Source of the DNA: Modestobacter sp. VKM Ac-2977 | GTDB lineage: Bacteria > Actinomycetota > Actinomycetes > Mycobacteriales > Geodermatophilaceae | Assembly: GCF_026968045.1 (NCBI RefSeq) | Contig: NZ_JAPVBQ010000004.1 | Span: forward strand, 186,001 to 250,000 | Length of the DNA: 64,000 bases | Direction of reading: 5' to 3' | Shown: positions 49,016 through 59,618 of the stretch, piece by piece | Layout: every line of letters begins with the position of its first letter | Numbering within the stretch: position 1 is the stretch's first letter | Notes under the pieces: model-generated | What the model was told of the DNA's origin: nothing | Databases searched by the model: none | Seen by the model: only the letters and a program-made list of their open reading frames with translations | Translations under genes and position numbers: made by a program

Positions 49016-52000
49016 GTGTCAAGCGTGAGCTCATCCCAGCCGTCCCCCGCCCACTCCGCCAACCCGGTGGCGGGCTTCGGCACCAACGAGTGGCTGGTCG
49101 AGGAGATGTACCAGCAGTACCTCGCCGATCCACGGAGTGTGGACCAGGCCTGGCACGACTTCTTCGCCGACTACCGGCCCGGCAGTCCGGTCACCGACGG
49201 CCAGGACCGCACCTCCGAGCCGGCCGAGCCCGCTGCTCCGGCCGAGCCCCCGTCGGCCCAGGCCGAGTCCACGCCGCCGGCCACCACCTACGCCTCCCCC
49301 GCGCCCAGCCGAGAGGTCGCACCGCAGATGACCCAGTCGGGTCCCGCCGCGCCCAAGCCGACACCCGTCAGCACGAGCTCCGTCGAGAAGAGCGGGTCCG
49401 ACAAGGCCTCCTCGAACGACGCCACCTCCGACAAGGGCTCCTCCGACAAGGCCGCTGCCGCGCCGGCCTCCCGCGCCGCCGAGAGCGACGCCCGGTCCGA
49501 GGGCACCGTGGTGGCCCGGGCCGCCGAGCGCGCCTCGCAGCAGAAGCCCGCGGCGCCGGCCAAGCCGGTCGTCAAGCCGGGGGCCGGTCGCGCCACCGCC
49601 GACGAGGACGGCGGAGGCCCGAAGCGCACCCCGTTGCGCGGTGCCGCCGCGAGCGTCGTGAAGAACATGAACGCCTCGCTGACCGTGCCGACGGCCACGA
49701 GTGTGCGGGCGGTGCCGGCCAAGCTCATGGTCGACAACCGCATCGTCATCAACAACCACCTGGCCCGCGCCCGGGGCGGGAAGATCTCCTTCACCCACCT
49801 GATCGGCTACGCACTGGTCCGGGCGCTGGACGAGTTCCCGAACATGAACAGCGCCTTCGCCGAGATCGACGGCAAGCCGGTGCACGTCCAGCCCGAGCAC
49901 GTCAACTTCGGCCTGGCCATCGACCTCCCCAAGCCCGACGGCACCCGGTCGCTGGTGGTGGCCTCCATCAAGGGCGCCGAGGAGATGGACTTCGCCGCCT
50001 TCTGGGGCGCCTACGAGGACATCATCCGGCGGGCCCGGGCCGGCAAGCTGACGATGGAGGACTTCTCCGGCACGACGATCAGCCTCACCAACCCGGGAAC
50101 CATCGGCACCAACCACTCGGTGCCGCGGCTGACCACCAACCAGGGCACGATCGTCGGCGTCGGCGCGATGGACTACCCGGCCGAGTTCCAGGGGATGAGC
50201 CCCGAGGCGCTCGCCGAGATGGCCGTCTCGAAGATCATCACGCTGACCTCGACCTACGACCACCGGGTCATCCAGGGCGCGGAGTCCGGCGACTTCCTGC
50301 GCCGGATGCACCAGCTGCTGCTGGGCCAGGACGGCTTCTACGACGACGTCTTCCGCTCGCTGCGCATCCCCTACGAGCCGGTCCGCTGGGTGCCCGACAA
50401 GCGGGTCAGCCACGAGGGCCAGATCGACAAGGAAGCCCGGGTCATCGAGGTCATCGAGGCCTACCGGCGCAACGGCCACCTCATGGCCGACACCGACCCG
50501 CTGGAGTTCAAGGTCCGCACCCACCCCGACCTGGACATCGTCCAGCACGGGCTGACCCTGTGGGACCTCGACCGGTCCTTCCCGGTCGGTGGCTTCGCCG
50601 GCGAGCGCACGATGCTGCTGCGCGACATCCTCGGCGTGCTGCGCAACTCCTACTGCCGCACCGTCGGCGTGGAGTACATGCACATCACCGACCCCGAGGA
50701 GCGCCGCTGGCTCCAGGAGCGCATCGAGGTCAAGCACGACCAGCCCGGCCGGGACAAGCAGAAGCGCGTGCTGGGGCGGCTCAACGCCGCCGAGGCCTTC
50801 GAGACCTTCCTGCAGACCAAGTACGTCGGCCAGAAGCGGTTCAGCCTCGAGGGCGCCGAGTCGGTCATCCCGCTGCTGGACGAGGTGCTGGTCAGCTCCT
50901 CCGAGCACGGCATCGAGGAGGTGGCGATCGGCATGGCCCACCGCGGCCGGCTGAACGTGCTGGCCAACGTGCTCGGCAAGAGCTACGCCAAGATCTTCGG
51001 CGAGTTCGAGGGCAACATCGACCCGGGCACGGTGCAGGGCTCCGGCGACGTGAAGTACCACCTCGGGGCCGAGGGGAGCTTCGAGCACGAGGGCCGTTCG
51101 GTCGCGGTGTCGCTGGCCAGCAACCCCAGCCACCTGGAGACGGTCAACCCGGTGCTCGAGGGCATCGTGCGGGCCAAGCAGGACATGATCGACAAGGGCG
51201 AGGGCGGCTTCACCGTGCTGCCGCTGCTGCTGCACGGCGACGCGGCGTTCGCCGGTCAGGGCGTCGTCCAGGAGACCTTGAACCTCTCCCAGCTGCGCGG
51301 CTACCGCACCGGTGGCACCGTGCACGTCGTCATCAACAACCAGGTCGGCTTCACCACCAGCCCGGCCCAGTCCCGTTCGACCCTCTACTCCACCGACGTG
51401 GCGCGGATGATCGGCGCCCCGGTCTTCCACGTGAACGGGGACGACCCGGAGGCCTGCGTCCGGGTGGCAAAGCTGGCGGTCGACTACCGGCAGGAGTTCA
51501 AGAAGGACGTCGTCGTCGACCTCGTCTGCTACCGCCGCCGGGGGCACAACGAGGGCGACGACCCGTCGATGACCCAGCCGCTGATGTACGACATCATCGA
51601 CCGCAAGCGCTCGGTCCGGAAGCTGTACACCGAGGCGCTCGTCGGCCGCGGTGACATCACGCTGGCCGACGCCGAAGAGGCCCTGAAGGACTACCGCGGG
51701 CAGCTCGAGCGGGCCTTCGCCGAGACCCACGACGCCCGTGACTCCTCCGCGCCCGAGCCGGTCATGGACCCGCGCTCGCCGCAGGAGGCCACGGTCGACA
51801 CGGCGATCACCCCCGAGGTGCTCAAGGCGATCGGCGATGCGCACGTCGCGCTGCCGACCGACTTCACCGTGCACCCCAAGCTGCAGCGGATGCTGGAGCG
51901 CCGGGCGGCGATGGCCAGCGAGGGCGGCATCGACTGGGCGATGGGCGAGCTGCTCGCCTTCGGGTCACTGCTCATGCAGGGCGTGCCGGTCCGGCTGGCC

Positions 52001-52969
52001 GGTCAGGACTCCCGCCGCGGCACGTTCGTCCAGCGGCACTCGGTGCTCATCGACCGGGAGACCGCCGAGGAGCACACGCCGCTGCTGAACCTCACCGAGG
52101 ACCAGGCGAAGTTCTTCGTCTACGACTCGCTGCTGTCGGAGTACGCCGCGCTCGGCTTCGAGTACGGCTACTCGGTGGCCAACCCCAAGGCCCTCGTGCT
52201 CTGGGAGGCCCAGTTCGGCGACTTCGTCGACGGCGCACAGATGGTCATCGACGAGTTCATCAGCTCCGGCGAGGCCAAGTGGGGGCAGCGCTCGGGCGTC
52301 GTCCTGCTGCTGCCGCACGGGCTGGAGGGCCAGGGGCCCGACCACTCCAGCGGCCGGATCGAGCGCTTCCTGCAGCTGTCGGCCGAGAACAACATGACGG
52401 TCGCCAACTGCTCGACGCCGGCGAACTACTTCCACCTGCTGCGCCGTCAGGCACTGTCGGAGGTGCACCGCCCGCTGGTGGTGTTCACGCCCAAGTCGTT
52501 GCTGCGGGCGAAGGTCGCGGTCAGCTCGGTGAGCGACTTCACCGAGCAGCACTTCCGTCCGGTGCTGCCCGACCCGGGTGTGGGCGGGCAGCCCCTGGAC
52601 GGCTCCGCGGTGCGCCGCGTCCTGCTGTGCAGCGGGAAGATCAGCTACGAGCTGTTCGCCCAGCGGGAGAACGAGGGGACCGCCGACACCGCGATCCTGC
52701 GGGTCGAGCAGCTCTACCCGCTGCCGGCCGAGGAGATCGCCGAAGCGCTGGAGGCCTACCCGAACGCGACCGACGTCGTGTGGGTGCAGGAGGAGCCGGC
52801 GAACATGGGCGCCGCCCAGTTCATGGCCGTGAACCTGCCCGAGCACCTGCCGTCCGGGCGCACGCTGCGCGGGGTGTCCCGGAAGGCCTCGGCGAGCCCG
52901 GCCGTGGGCTCGGCCAAGGTGCACGAGGTCGAACAGCGGCAGCTGGTCGCCCGGGCCTTCGCCGACTGA
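49016..52969 (+). CDS. kgd: Multifunctional 2-oxoglutarate decarboxylase/dehydrogenase E1-E2
   Basis: A 1317-residue Kgd/OdhA-type enzyme. Residues 20-50 ([20 protein letters not shown]) are the E1 N-terminal segment. An Ala/Ser/Lys linker follows (50-200). Residues about 200-440 form an E2 succinyltransferase-like domain with [14 protein letters not shown]. The rest is the ThDP-dependent E1, including [15 protein letters not shown] and [14 protein letters not shown]. In the TCA cycle it converts 2-oxoglutarate to succinyl-CoA or succinic semialdehyde. It lacks a lipoyl domain, so it relies on an external E2. TAAACT at about 48963 may be a -10. Confidence 0.96.
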   Translation: MSSVSSSQPSPAHSANPVAGFGTNEWLVEEMYQQYLADPRSVDQAWHDFFADYRPGSPVTDGQDRTSEPAEPAAPAEPPSAQAESTPPATTYASPAPSREVAPQMTQSGPAAPKPTPVSTSSVEKSGSDKASSNDATSDKGSSDKAAAAPASRAAESDARSEGTVVARAAERASQQKPAAPAKPVVKPGAGRATADEDGGGPKRTPLRGAAASVVKNMNASLTVPTATSVRAVPAKLMVDNRIVINNHLARARGGKISFTHLIGYALVRALDEFPNMNSAFAEIDGKPVHVQPEHVNFGLAIDLPKPDGTRSLVVASIKGAEEMDFAAFWGAYEDIIRRARAGKLTMEDFSGTTISLTNPGTIGTNHSVPRLTTNQGTIVGVGAMDYPAEFQGMSPEALAEMAVSKIITLTSTYDHRVIQGAESGDFLRRMHQLLLGQDGFYDDVFRSLRIPYEPVRWVPDKRVSHEGQIDKEARVIEVIEAYRRNGHLMADTDPLEFKVRTHPDLDIVQHGLTLWDLDRSFPVGGFAGERTMLLRDILGVLRNSYCRTVGVEYMHITDPEERRWLQERIEVKHDQPGRDKQKRVLGRLNAAEAFETFLQTKYVGQKRFSLEGAESVIPLLDEVLVSSSEHGIEEVAIGMAHRGRLNVLANVLGKSYAKIFGEFEGNIDPGTVQGSGDVKYHLGAEGSFEHEGRSVAVSLASNPSHLETVNPVLEGIVRAKQDMIDKGEGGFTVLPLLLHGDAAFAGQGVVQETLNLSQLRGYRTGGTVHVVINNQVGFTTSPAQSRSTLYSTDVARMIGAPVFHVNGDDPEACVRVAKLAVDYRQEFKKDVVVDLVCYRRRGHNEGDDPSMTQPLMYDIIDRKRSVRKLYTEALVGRGDITLADAEEALKDYRGQLERAFAETHDARDSSAPEPVMDPRSPQEATVDTAITPEVLKAIGDAHVALPTDFTVHPKLQRMLERRAAMASEGGIDWAMGELLAFGSLLMQGVPVRLAGQDSRRGTFVQRHSVLIDRETAEEHTPLLNLTEDQAKFFVYDSLLSEYAALGFEYGYSVANPKALVLWEAQFGDFVDGAQMVIDEFISSGEAKWGQRSGVVLLLPHGLEGQGPDHSSGRIERFLQLSAENNMTVANCSTPANYFHLLRRQALSEVHRPLVVFTPKSLLRAKVAVSSVSDFTEQHFRPVLPDPGVGGQPLDGSAVRRVLLCSGKISYELFAQRENEGTADTAILRVEQLYPLPAEEIAEALEAYPNATDVVWVQEEPANMGAAQFMAVNLPEHLPSGRTLRGVSRKASASPAVGSAKVHEVEQRQLVARAFAD

Positions 52970-52992
52970 GTCCGGCGCGGCGGGACACGACG

Positions 52993-53178
52993 ATGTACTT
53001 CACCGATCGCGGCATCGAGGAGCTGGCCGGCCGGCGGGGCGAGGAAGAGGTCTCGCTCTCCTGGCTGGCCGACCAGCTCCAGGCCTTCGTCGACCAGAAC
53101 CCCGACTTCGAGGTGCCGGTCGAGCGGCTGGCCACCTGGCTGGCCCGCGGGGGCACGGACGACGTCGACGAGGACTGA
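52993..53178 (+). CDS. Small DUF6104-like protein
   Basis: A 61-residue protein: MYFTDRGIEELAGRRGEEEV then SLSWLADQLQAFVDQNPDFE, ending acidic (DDVDED). This small protein follows kgd in many actinobacteria. It is cytosolic and of unknown function. The start lies 23 bp after the kgd stop, so it is probably co-transcribed. Confidence 0.85.
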   Translation: MYFTDRGIEELAGRRGEEEVSLSWLADQLQAFVDQNPDFEVPVERLATWLARGGTDDVDED

Positions 53179-53232
53179 CGGGCCACCGCGCGCCTCCGCG
53201 GGATGACGGCGGCGCGGGGAGACGCTGAGTAG

Positions 53233-53937
53233 GTGCTCGGTCACTCACACGCCCTCTCCGGTCTGGCCGCCGGTGCCGCGACGCTCCCCTGGGTGCCCGT
53301 GCACGGCACGGTCGCCCAGGTCGCCTGGGTGTCCGCGGTCGGCGGGTTCGCCATGCTCCCGGACCTGGACCAGCGCGGTTCGACGATCTCCGGGATGTGG
53401 GGGCCGCTCACCGACGTCCCCTCCGGGCTCGTCAACACGATCGCGCGGGGGCACCGCTGGGGCACCCACGACGCCGTCCTCGGCTCGCTGGCCTTCGGGT
53501 TGCTGGCCACTGCGGCGACCTGGCACCGCTGGTCCAGCCTGCTCCTGCTGGCGCTGGCGATCGGGCTGGCCCTGCGTGCCCTGCACTTCGTCATCCCCGG
53601 CCGCGCGGAGAACACCGTGATCGGCAACCTCGTCCTCTCCTGGGGCGGTGCATGGCTGCTGCTCGCGCACAGCCCGGCCCCCGAGTGGCTCCCCCTGGCC
53701 GTCGTCCTCGGCACGCTGACCCACATCGCCGGCGACTGGCTGACCAAGGAGGGGGTGCCGGTCCCGGTCTTCTGGCTGGCCCGGCGCAGCCGACTGGCGC
53801 CGGTGCACCTGCGCACCGGCGCGATCGTGGAGAAGGCGGTCCTCGTCCCACTGTTCCTGGTGGCGACCGTCGTCCTGCTCTACCTCAACACCCCAGCCCA
53901 CGAGCTCGTCGACCCACTGCTGCAGCGGCTCGGCTGA
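53233..53937 (+). CDS. YdjM-type membrane-bound metal-dependent hydrolase
   Basis: A 234-residue protein of the LexA-regulated YdjM/YfhO hydrolase-like family. The N-terminal LGHSHALSGLAAGAA supplies metal-binding His residues, with PDLDQRGSTIS, RGHRWGTHDAVLG and GTLTHIAGDWLTKEGV adding further His and Asp. Five or six membrane helices. The GTG start is near the end of the preceding 55-bp spacer. It converges on the sodX gene. Confidence 0.85.
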   Translation: MLGHSHALSGLAAGAATLPWVPVHGTVAQVAWVSAVGGFAMLPDLDQRGSTISGMWGPLTDVPSGLVNTIARGHRWGTHDAVLGSLAFGLLATAATWHRWSSLLLLALAIGLALRALHFVIPGRAENTVIGNLVLSWGGAWLLLAHSPAPEWLPLAVVLGTLTHIAGDWLTKEGVPVPVFWLARRSRLAPVHLRTGAIVEKAVLVPLFLVATVVLLYLNTPAHELVDPLLQRLG

Positions 53938-53946
53938 GCCGGGCGG

Positions 53947-54324
53947 TCAGCCGGGCGGCACCACGGGCAGCCGCCCCGGCCGGGGCCACAGCCGGGCCAC
54001 CACCCGCCCGACGACGACCGCCGTGCCGAACGCCCGGGAGTCGTCGGTGACCAGGGGGTTGTCCCCCTCCACCCAGTGCCCGCCGGGCACCCGCCGGCGC
54101 ACCCGTTTGACCACCAGCAGCTCCGGCCGGGCCGGGAAGCGGGCGAGCACGACGGTGCCGGGCCGTACGGGCGCTCCGGGAGGCAGCCGGCGGACCAGCA
54201 GCCGGTCCCCGTGCCGCACGGTCGGGGCCATCGACGGCCCGGCGACCCGGGCCAGCACCCAACGGGTCGGCAGCCCGGGGAGGCTCCCCGGACTGCCGCT
54301 GCTCGACGTGTTCTCGCTGATCAC
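53947..54324 (-). CDS. sodX: Ni-superoxide dismutase maturation protease
   Basis: A 125-residue signal-peptidase-I-like protease. The catalytic Ser31 lies in VAGPSMAPTVRHGDRLLV and the general-base Lys73 in LLVVKRVRRR. It removes the SodN propeptide so that His1 can bind nickel. The GTG at 54324 leaves a short shared promoter region with the divergent sodN gene. Its neighbour and size fix the assignment better than sequence alone. Confidence 0.9.
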   Translation of the reverse strand: MISENTSSSGSPGSLPGLPTRWVLARVAGPSMAPTVRHGDRLLVRRLPPGAPVRPGTVVLARFPARPELLVVKRVRRRVPGGHWVEGDNPLVTDDSRAFGTAVVVGRVVARLWPRPGRLPVVPPG

Positions 54325-54374
54325 CGCGGGTAGGGTCGCAGAAGACCCATCCCCGCGAACCCGGAGGCACACCC

Positions 54375-54779
54375 ATGCGTCTGTTCCGCATGTTCTCCGC
54401 CGTGGAGGCCACCGCGCACTGCGACCTCCCCTGCGGCGTCTACGACCCGGCCCAGGCCCGTATCGAGGCCGAGAGCGTCAAGGGCATCCAGGAGAAGTAC
54501 CAGGGCAACGAGGACCCGGTCTTCCGTACCCGGGCCATCCTCATCAAGGAGCAGCGGGCCGAGCTGGTCAAGCACCACCTGTGGGTGCTGTGGACCGACT
54601 ACTTCAAGCCCCCGCACTTCGAGAAGTACCCGCAGCTGCACGAGCTGTTCAACAAGGCGACCAAGCAGGCCGGTGCCGCCGGCGGCAAGGGCAGCATGGA
54701 CCCGGCCGAGGGCCAGAAGCTGCTCGACTACATCGCCGAGATCGACAAGATCTTCTGGGAGACCAAGGCCGCTGCCTGA
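54375..54779 (+). CDS. sodN: Nickel superoxide dismutase
   Basis: A 134-residue precursor. The propeptide is residues 1-14 (MRLFRMFSAVEATA). The mature enzyme starts HCDLPCGVYDP: His1, Cys2 and Cys6 are the nickel ligands. It dismutes superoxide in the cytoplasm as a hexamer. GGAGG precedes the ATG and TAGGGT at about 54332 is a possible -10. Ni availability probably controls it through Nur, but no Nur site was recognised. A structured repeat element follows the stop. Confidence 0.97.
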   Translation: MRLFRMFSAVEATAHCDLPCGVYDPAQARIEAESVKGIQEKYQGNEDPVFRTRAILIKEQRAELVKHHLWVLWTDYFKPPHFEKYPQLHELFNKATKQAGAAGGKGSMDPAEGQKLLDYIAEIDKIFWETKAAA

Positions 54780-54781
54780 TC

Positions 54782-54840
54782 AAGGACCCCGTCCTCCTCA
54801 CTCCTCGCACGCTCCGGGGTGAGCCCAGGACGGGGCCGGA
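54782..54840 (+). terminator. Structured repeat element, copy 4 (sodN 3' end)
   Basis: Two bases beyond the sodN stop. Arms GGACCCCGTCCT and AGGACGGGGCC pair with the family's bulged A. The inner part holds CTCACTCCTCGCACGCTCC and GGGGTGAG. Confidence 0.7.
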
Positions 54841-54932
54841 CTGCCGGGTCGCCCTCCGGGGTGGCCCGGCAGTGTCGTACCTGCCGCCGGTCCTGGGTGG
54901 CAGCTCCCCCGACCCAGGAGACCAACACCCTC

Positions 54933-56165
54933 GTGAGCCCCCGTTTCGACCTGCGCTCGCTGCTCGAACGGGTGGAGGCGGCCCCGCCGATCGACGCGGT
55001 CACCGCCGTCACCGCCGAGCTCGCCACCCTGTCCGGCGCCACCGAGGTGTCCTTCCTGATCGCCGACTTCAGCGGGCACGCCCTGGTCCGGCTCGGGACG
55101 GCGACCCACGCACCGGAGGGCTCCCGCGTCCGCGGCCTCGAGCACGCCGAGACGCTCCGACTGGCGGGCACGGTGCACGACCAGGTCCTGCGCACCCAGC
55201 AGGCGGTCGTGCAGACCGGCGACCACGGGGCCTGCGTCATCGTCCCGGTCACCGACCGGGGCGACGCCATCGGCGTGCTGGAACTGGTGCTGCCCGATCC
55301 GCCGGACGAGCAGGAGCTCGCCGACATCTCCGCGGCCGGCCACGCGCTCGCCTACGTGATCATCGCCAACCGGCGGCACACCGACCTCTTCGAGTGGGGA
55401 CAGCGCACGACGCCCTTCTCCCTCGCCGCGGAGATCCAGCGCCGGCTGCTGCCCAACGCCTTCACCTGCGAGGCCGGGCAGTTCACCCTGGCCGGGTGGC
55501 TGGAGCCGGCCGCCACCGTGGGCGGGGACACCTTCGACTACACGCTGGACCGGGACTCCCTCCACGTCTCGGTGAGCGACGCGGTCGGCCACGAGGTCGG
55601 CGCCGCCCTGCTGGCCACGCTGCTGGTCGGCAGCCTGCGCAACGAGCGGCGCCGCGGGCTGGGCCTCGGCGACCAGACCGGCAACGCCAACGACGCCGTG
55701 ACCGCGCACTCGGCGCCCGGCGAGTTCGTCACCGGTCAGGTCATGCGGGTCGACCTGCACAGCCAGGAGGCCCAGATCGTGAACGCCGGGCACCCCTTCC
55801 CGCTCCGGCTCCGGGACGGCCGCGTCGAGGAGATCGAGCTGGCCATCGACCTGCCGTTCGGCGTCCAGGCCGGCACCGAGTACCGCCTGCAGCGCTTCCC
55901 CCTGGAGCCCGGCGACCGGGTCGTCTTCGTGACCGACGGGATGCAGGAGCGCAACGCGGCCTCCCTCGACGTGGCGGCCGCACTGGCCGCCACGTCGGCA
56001 CTGCACCCGCGGGAGGTCGTGCACGAGCTCGGCCAGGCGGTCCTGCGCGCCACCGGTGGCGTGCTCCGGGACGACGCCTCCGTCGTCTGCCTCGACTGGT
56101 ACGGAGGCCCGCCGAGGGAACGAGACAGCCGGTCCGGGGCCAGCGAGCTGCTCGCCTCCGACTGA
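54933..56165 (+). CDS. PP2C-type (SpoIIE/RsbU) phosphatase with GAF-like domain
   Basis: A 410-residue protein. Residues 1-160 form a GAF-like sensor domain. Residues about 185-400 are the PP2C-type catalytic domain: WLEPAATVGGDTFDYTL (metal Asp in GGDxFDY), HVSVSDAVGHEVGAALLATL and VFVTDGMQERN. Such enzymes usually dephosphorylate anti-anti-sigma factors in stress signalling. The GTG at 54933 has AGGAG about 13 nt upstream. No partner sigma-regulatory gene is adjacent. Confidence 0.9.
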   Translation: MSPRFDLRSLLERVEAAPPIDAVTAVTAELATLSGATEVSFLIADFSGHALVRLGTATHAPEGSRVRGLEHAETLRLAGTVHDQVLRTQQAVVQTGDHGACVIVPVTDRGDAIGVLELVLPDPPDEQELADISAAGHALAYVIIANRRHTDLFEWGQRTTPFSLAAEIQRRLLPNAFTCEAGQFTLAGWLEPAATVGGDTFDYTLDRDSLHVSVSDAVGHEVGAALLATLLVGSLRNERRRGLGLGDQTGNANDAVTAHSAPGEFVTGQVMRVDLHSQEAQIVNAGHPFPLRLRDGRVEEIELAIDLPFGVQAGTEYRLQRFPLEPGDRVVFVTDGMQERNAASLDVAAALAATSALHPREVVHELGQAVLRATGGVLRDDASVVCLDWYGGPPRERDSRSGASELLASD

Positions 56166-56241
56166 ACCCGCCGGCGCCGTGCCCCCCGCGGCGCGGCCGA
56201 CGGCAGGCGTTCGGGCCCGGTCCCGGTAACCTCGGTCTGCG

Positions 56242-56907
56242 ATGCGCATCGACCGGGCCGGCTGGCCCTTCCTCGCCGTTCCCCTGGCCTCTGCGGCGGT
56301 CTCCACCGTCCTGGGGCGGGGCAGCGGTCTCCGCTGGGCCCGCGCTCTGGCGTGGCCCCTCCTCGCCCTGTCGGCGTACATGGCCGTCTTCTTCCGCGAC
56401 CCCGACCGGCGGTGCGACTCGGTCCCGCCGTCGCCCGAGGACGTGCTCTCCCCGGCCGACGGCGTCGTCATGGTCGCCGGTGACCCGCAGCGGGGCGTGG
56501 CCCCCGAGGGCGACTGGCAGCAGGTCAGCGTCTTCCTGTCCGTCGTCGACGTGCACGTGAACCGCGCGCCCTACGGCGGCCAGATCACGAAGTCCACGTA
56601 CACGCCGGGCAGCTTCCTGGCCGCCTACCGTGCGGAGAGCGCGCACCGCAACGAGCGCAGCGAGCTGTGGGTGCGCGACGGCGACCGCACGGTCGTCTTC
56701 CGGCAGATCGTCGGCGTGCTCGCCCGGCGGATCGTCACCCGTGTGGTGCCCGGGCAGGAAGTGGCCACCGGCGATCGGATCGGGTTGATGAAGTTCGGGT
56801 CCCGGATGGACGTCTTCGTGCCGCCCGAGTGCACCGTCACCGTCACCAAGGGGCAGCGGGTGCGGGGCGGGGAGACCGTCATCGCCCGCTGGTCCCAGCC
56901 CAGCTGA
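56242..56907 (+). CDS. psd: Phosphatidylserine decarboxylase
   Basis: A 221-residue short (PSD-A) enzyme that makes phosphatidylethanolamine. Conserved VHVNRAPYGG and the self-cleavage site in LMKFGSRMDV (Gly-Ser; Ser gives the pyruvoyl group). Two N-terminal hydrophobic helices. TAACCT lies 9 nt before the ATG, suggesting a near-leaderless mRNA. pssA follows 11 bp downstream. Confidence 0.94.
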   Translation: MRIDRAGWPFLAVPLASAAVSTVLGRGSGLRWARALAWPLLALSAYMAVFFRDPDRRCDSVPPSPEDVLSPADGVVMVAGDPQRGVAPEGDWQQVSVFLSVVDVHVNRAPYGGQITKSTYTPGSFLAAYRAESAHRNERSELWVRDGDRTVVFRQIVGVLARRIVTRVVPGQEVATGDRIGLMKFGSRMDVFVPPECTVTVTKGQRVRGGETVIARWSQPS

Positions 56908-56918
56908 GGAGCCGGCGG

Positions 56919-57716
56919 ATGCCAGGAAGGCGCACCACCACCGTCGAGTTCGTCCGTGGTTCGGTGCGCGGCGGGCGCCGGCGGGCTCGCTCGTGGCTGC
57001 CCAGCCTGTTCACCCTCGCCAACATGATGTGCGGCTTCGGCGCCATCCTGGTCGCGTTCCGCGGCGAGTACCGGCTTGCCTGTCTGCTGATCGCGCTCTC
57101 GGTCGTGTTCGACATCGCCGACGGCGCAGTCGCCCGGCTGGTCGGCGCCGTCTCACCGTTCGGCCTGCAGTTCGACTCGCTGGCCGACCTGGTCTCCTTC
57201 GGCCTGGCCCCGGCCCTGCTGGCCTTCGCCCTCTTCTCCGACGGCCGGGACGAACTCGACGCCCTGGGCTGGGTGGTCTGCTTCCTGTGGGTGGCCTGCG
57301 CGGCCATCCGGCTGGCCCGCTTCAACACCACGATCGACCCGACGGCGGACAAGCGCTTCTTCACCGGCCTGCCCAGCCCCGGCGCGGCCGGGGTGGTGCT
57401 GGCCAGCGTGTACGCCTTCGCCGACGTGATGCAGGGCCGCGACCGGCTGTGGGTGCTGCTGGTGGTCGTCGTCCCCGGGCTGCTGATGATCAGCAACGTC
57501 CGCTACCGCTCGTTCCGGTCCCTGGTGAGCCCGAAGAGCGGCAAGCCCTACGGACTGGTCGTCGCCGTCGTCCTGGTCGTCGTCGGCCTGCTCACCGTCC
57601 CGACCGTGACCTGCCTCGTGGTCGCCTACAGCTACCTCCTCTCCCCGCTGGTGATGCCGGTGCTGTCCCCGCTGGGCCGGCTGGTCCCGGCACGGGTGAA
57701 GGAGGTGCTGTCCTGA
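56919..57716 (+). CDS. pssA: CDP-diacylglycerol-serine O-phosphatidyltransferase
   Basis: A 265-residue CDP-alcohol phosphatidyltransferase. The signature D-x2-D-G-x2-A-R-x8-G-x3-D-x3-D appears as DIADGAVARLVG plus GLQFDSLAD. It makes phosphatidylserine, the substrate of Psd. Eight hydrophobic stretches. GAGGAGCCGGCGG precedes the ATG. The next gene starts 2 bp after its stop. Confidence 0.94.
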   Translation: MPGRRTTTVEFVRGSVRGGRRRARSWLPSLFTLANMMCGFGAILVAFRGEYRLACLLIALSVVFDIADGAVARLVGAVSPFGLQFDSLADLVSFGLAPALLAFALFSDGRDELDALGWVVCFLWVACAAIRLARFNTTIDPTADKRFFTGLPSPGAAGVVLASVYAFADVMQGRDRLWVLLVVVVPGLLMISNVRYRSFRSLVSPKSGKPYGLVVAVVLVVVGLLTVPTVTCLVVAYSYLLSPLVMPVLSPLGRLVPARVKEVLS

Positions 57717-57718
57717 GC

Positions 57719-58204
57719 GTGCGCCGGGTCCGGCCGGACGACGTCCCGACGGTGCTGCGGCTGGTCCGTGAGCTCGCCGCCTACGAGGAGTCCGAGCACG
57801 AGGCCCGGATGACCGCCGACCAGCTGCACGCCGCGCTGTTCGGGGAGTCCCCGGCGCTGTTCGGGCACGTGGCCCTGACCGGTGCGGAGGACGACGCCGA
57901 GATCGCCGGCTTCGCCCTGTGGTTCCTCAACTTCTCCACCTGGCGTGGCACCCACGGGCTGTACCTCGAGGACCTCTACGTCTCCCCCGCGCACCGCGGC
58001 ACGGGGCTCGGCCGTGAACTGCTCCGGACGCTGGCCGACGAGTGCGTGGCGCGCGGCTTCGCCCGGCTGGAGTGGTCCGTCCTGGACTGGAACACCCCGT
58101 CCATCGACTTCTACAGAGCCGCCGGTGCAGTGCCGATGGACGGGTGGACGGTCTTCCGGCTCACCGACGACGCCCTGACCCGGTTCGCGGCCGACCGTCG
58201 CTGA
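57719..58204 (+). CDS. GNAT acetyltransferase, diamine-acetyltransferase-like
   Basis: A 161-residue GNAT protein. [20 protein letters not shown] is the acetyl-CoA binding motif A with an R/Q-x2-G-x-G/A turn, and [19 protein letters not shown] resembles the spermidine/thialysine acetyltransferase (SAT) group. The GTG start lies 2 bp after the pssA stop. The substrate could be a polyamine or thialysine; not certain. Confidence 0.88.
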   Translation: MRRVRPDDVPTVLRLVRELAAYEESEHEARMTADQLHAALFGESPALFGHVALTGAEDDAEIAGFALWFLNFSTWRGTHGLYLEDLYVSPAHRGTGLGRELLRTLADECVARGFARLEWSVLDWNTPSIDFYRAAGAVPMDGWTVFRLTDDALTRFAADRR

Positions 58205-58229
58205 CCCACCCGACAGACAGGAGAACGGC

Positions 58230-59012
58230 GTGACCACCGAACGCGGCGAGTCCGAGTGCTGGCTGACCGACATGGACGGCGTGCTGGTGCACGAGGGGAA
58301 GGCGCTGCCCGGCGCGGCCGACTTCCTGGCCCGGCTGGTCGAGCGCAACCGCCGGTTCCTGGTGCTGACCAACAACTCGATCTTCACCCCCCGCGACCTC
58401 TCCGCCCGGCTCTCCCGCAGCGGCCTGGAGGTGCCGGAGGAGGCGATCTGGACCTCGGCCCTGGCCACGGCGGACTTCCTGGCCTCCCAGCTGCCGGGCG
58501 GATCGGCCTACGTCATCGGTGAGGCGGGCCTGACCACCGCGCTGCACGAGGCGGGGTACACGATGACCGACACCGACCCGGACTACGTCGTCCTCGGGGA
58601 GACCCGCACCTACTCCTTCGAGGCGATCACCCAGGCGGTCCGGCTGGTCGGCGCCGGCGCCCGGTTCATCGCCACCAACCCCGACGTCACCGGCCCCTCC
58701 CCCGAGGGCCCGCTGCCCGCGACCGGCTCGGTGGCGGCGATGATCACCAAGGCCACCGGGGCGGAGCCCTACTTCGTCGGCAAGCCCAACCCGATGATGT
58801 TCCGCAGCGCGATGAACCGCATCGAGGCGCACTCGGAGTCCACCACGATGATCGGTGACCGGATGGACACCGACGTCGTCGCCGGCATCGAGGCGGGGCT
58901 GGACACGATCCTGGTGCTCACCGGCTCGACCCGCGCCGAGGACGTCAGCCGTTTCCCCTTCCGGCCCAGCCGGGTGCTGCCCTCGATCGCCGAGGTCATC
59001 GAGCTCATCTAG
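58230..59012 (+). CDS. HAD-IIA phosphatase, NagD-like
   Basis: A 260-residue HAD superfamily IIA hydrolase. Motif I is [10 protein letters not shown], motif II is [14 protein letters not shown], motif III Lys is in [11 protein letters not shown], and motif IV is [10 protein letters not shown]. The C2B-type cap lies between motifs II and III. Probably dephosphorylates a sugar or nucleotide phosphate. RBS AGGAGAACGGC precedes the GTG. Confidence 0.9.
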   Translation: MTTERGESECWLTDMDGVLVHEGKALPGAADFLARLVERNRRFLVLTNNSIFTPRDLSARLSRSGLEVPEEAIWTSALATADFLASQLPGGSAYVIGEAGLTTALHEAGYTMTDTDPDYVVLGETRTYSFEAITQAVRLVGAGARFIATNPDVTGPSPEGPLPATGSVAAMITKATGAEPYFVGKPNPMMFRSAMNRIEAHSESTTMIGDRMDTDVVAGIEAGLDTILVLTGSTRAEDVSRFPFRPSRVLPSIAEVIELI

Positions 59013-59046
59013 TCCGAGCCCATCGCCGGGCAAGCGAGTTCCTCCC

Positions 59047-59529
59047 TCAGCGTTCGAAGAAGGCCAGCCGCGCCTCGGGGGTGGCCAGCAGGTACAGCTC
59101 GGTCGCGACGAGGGCCAGCACCGGCAGACCCAGCAGCGGCACCTGCGCCTCGAAGGCCGCGTTGTAGCCGAGCAGGCCCAGCAGGATCTGCAGCACGATG
59201 ACCGGGCCGCGGGCCCAGCCGGACACCCGCCACAGCCCGACCGCGGCGGCAGCGAGCAGCCCCGCCCCCAGCCCGACGTAGACCACCTCGGCCAGCGCGC
59301 GGCCCACGCTGTCCGGCGAGCCGGTCAGCGTCAGCACCAGCAGCACGAGCGCGAGGACCGTCAGCGCGAGCGCCTCCACGGCCACCACCAGGGCTGCCCG
59401 CCGGACGGCGGTCGGTGCCTCCCGGCGCTCGCGCTGCGGGCGCGGTGCGGTCGGTTGCGCCGCACCACCGAGCAGGCCCTCCGCCCTCGGCCGACGGCGG
59501 CCCGGGGTCTGTCCGTCCTGACCTGACAC
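59047..59529 (-). CDS. Four-helix membrane protein, unknown
   Basis: A 160-residue protein. A charged, Arg/Pro-rich N-terminus (about 45 residues) is followed by four membrane helices (residues about 46-67, 73-96, 104-120 and 128-148). Conserved actinobacterial integral membrane proteins of this shape lack a known role. The GTG at 59529 diverges from the lipid kinase gene across 89 bp. Confidence 0.75.
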   Translation of the reverse strand: MSGQDGQTPGRRRPRAEGLLGGAAQPTAPRPQRERREAPTAVRRAALVVAVEALALTVLALVLLVLTLTGSPDSVGRALAEVVYVGLGAGLLAAAAVGLWRVSGWARGPVIVLQILLGLLGYNAAFEAQVPLLGLPVLALVATELYLLATPEARLAFFER

Positions 59530-59618
59530 GCCGTCGAGGTTACCCGCGGGCACCGCGCGAGCCGCCGCGCCGGACGTGCCGCACGGCCGGCCCGGAGCCG
59601 CTGGATATGTTGGGCGGC

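Noticed and set aside
49031-51874. Open frame of 947 codons opposite kgd
   Set aside because: Shadow of the long GC-rich kgd gene; the Gly/Val/His/Asp-rich translation has no domain.
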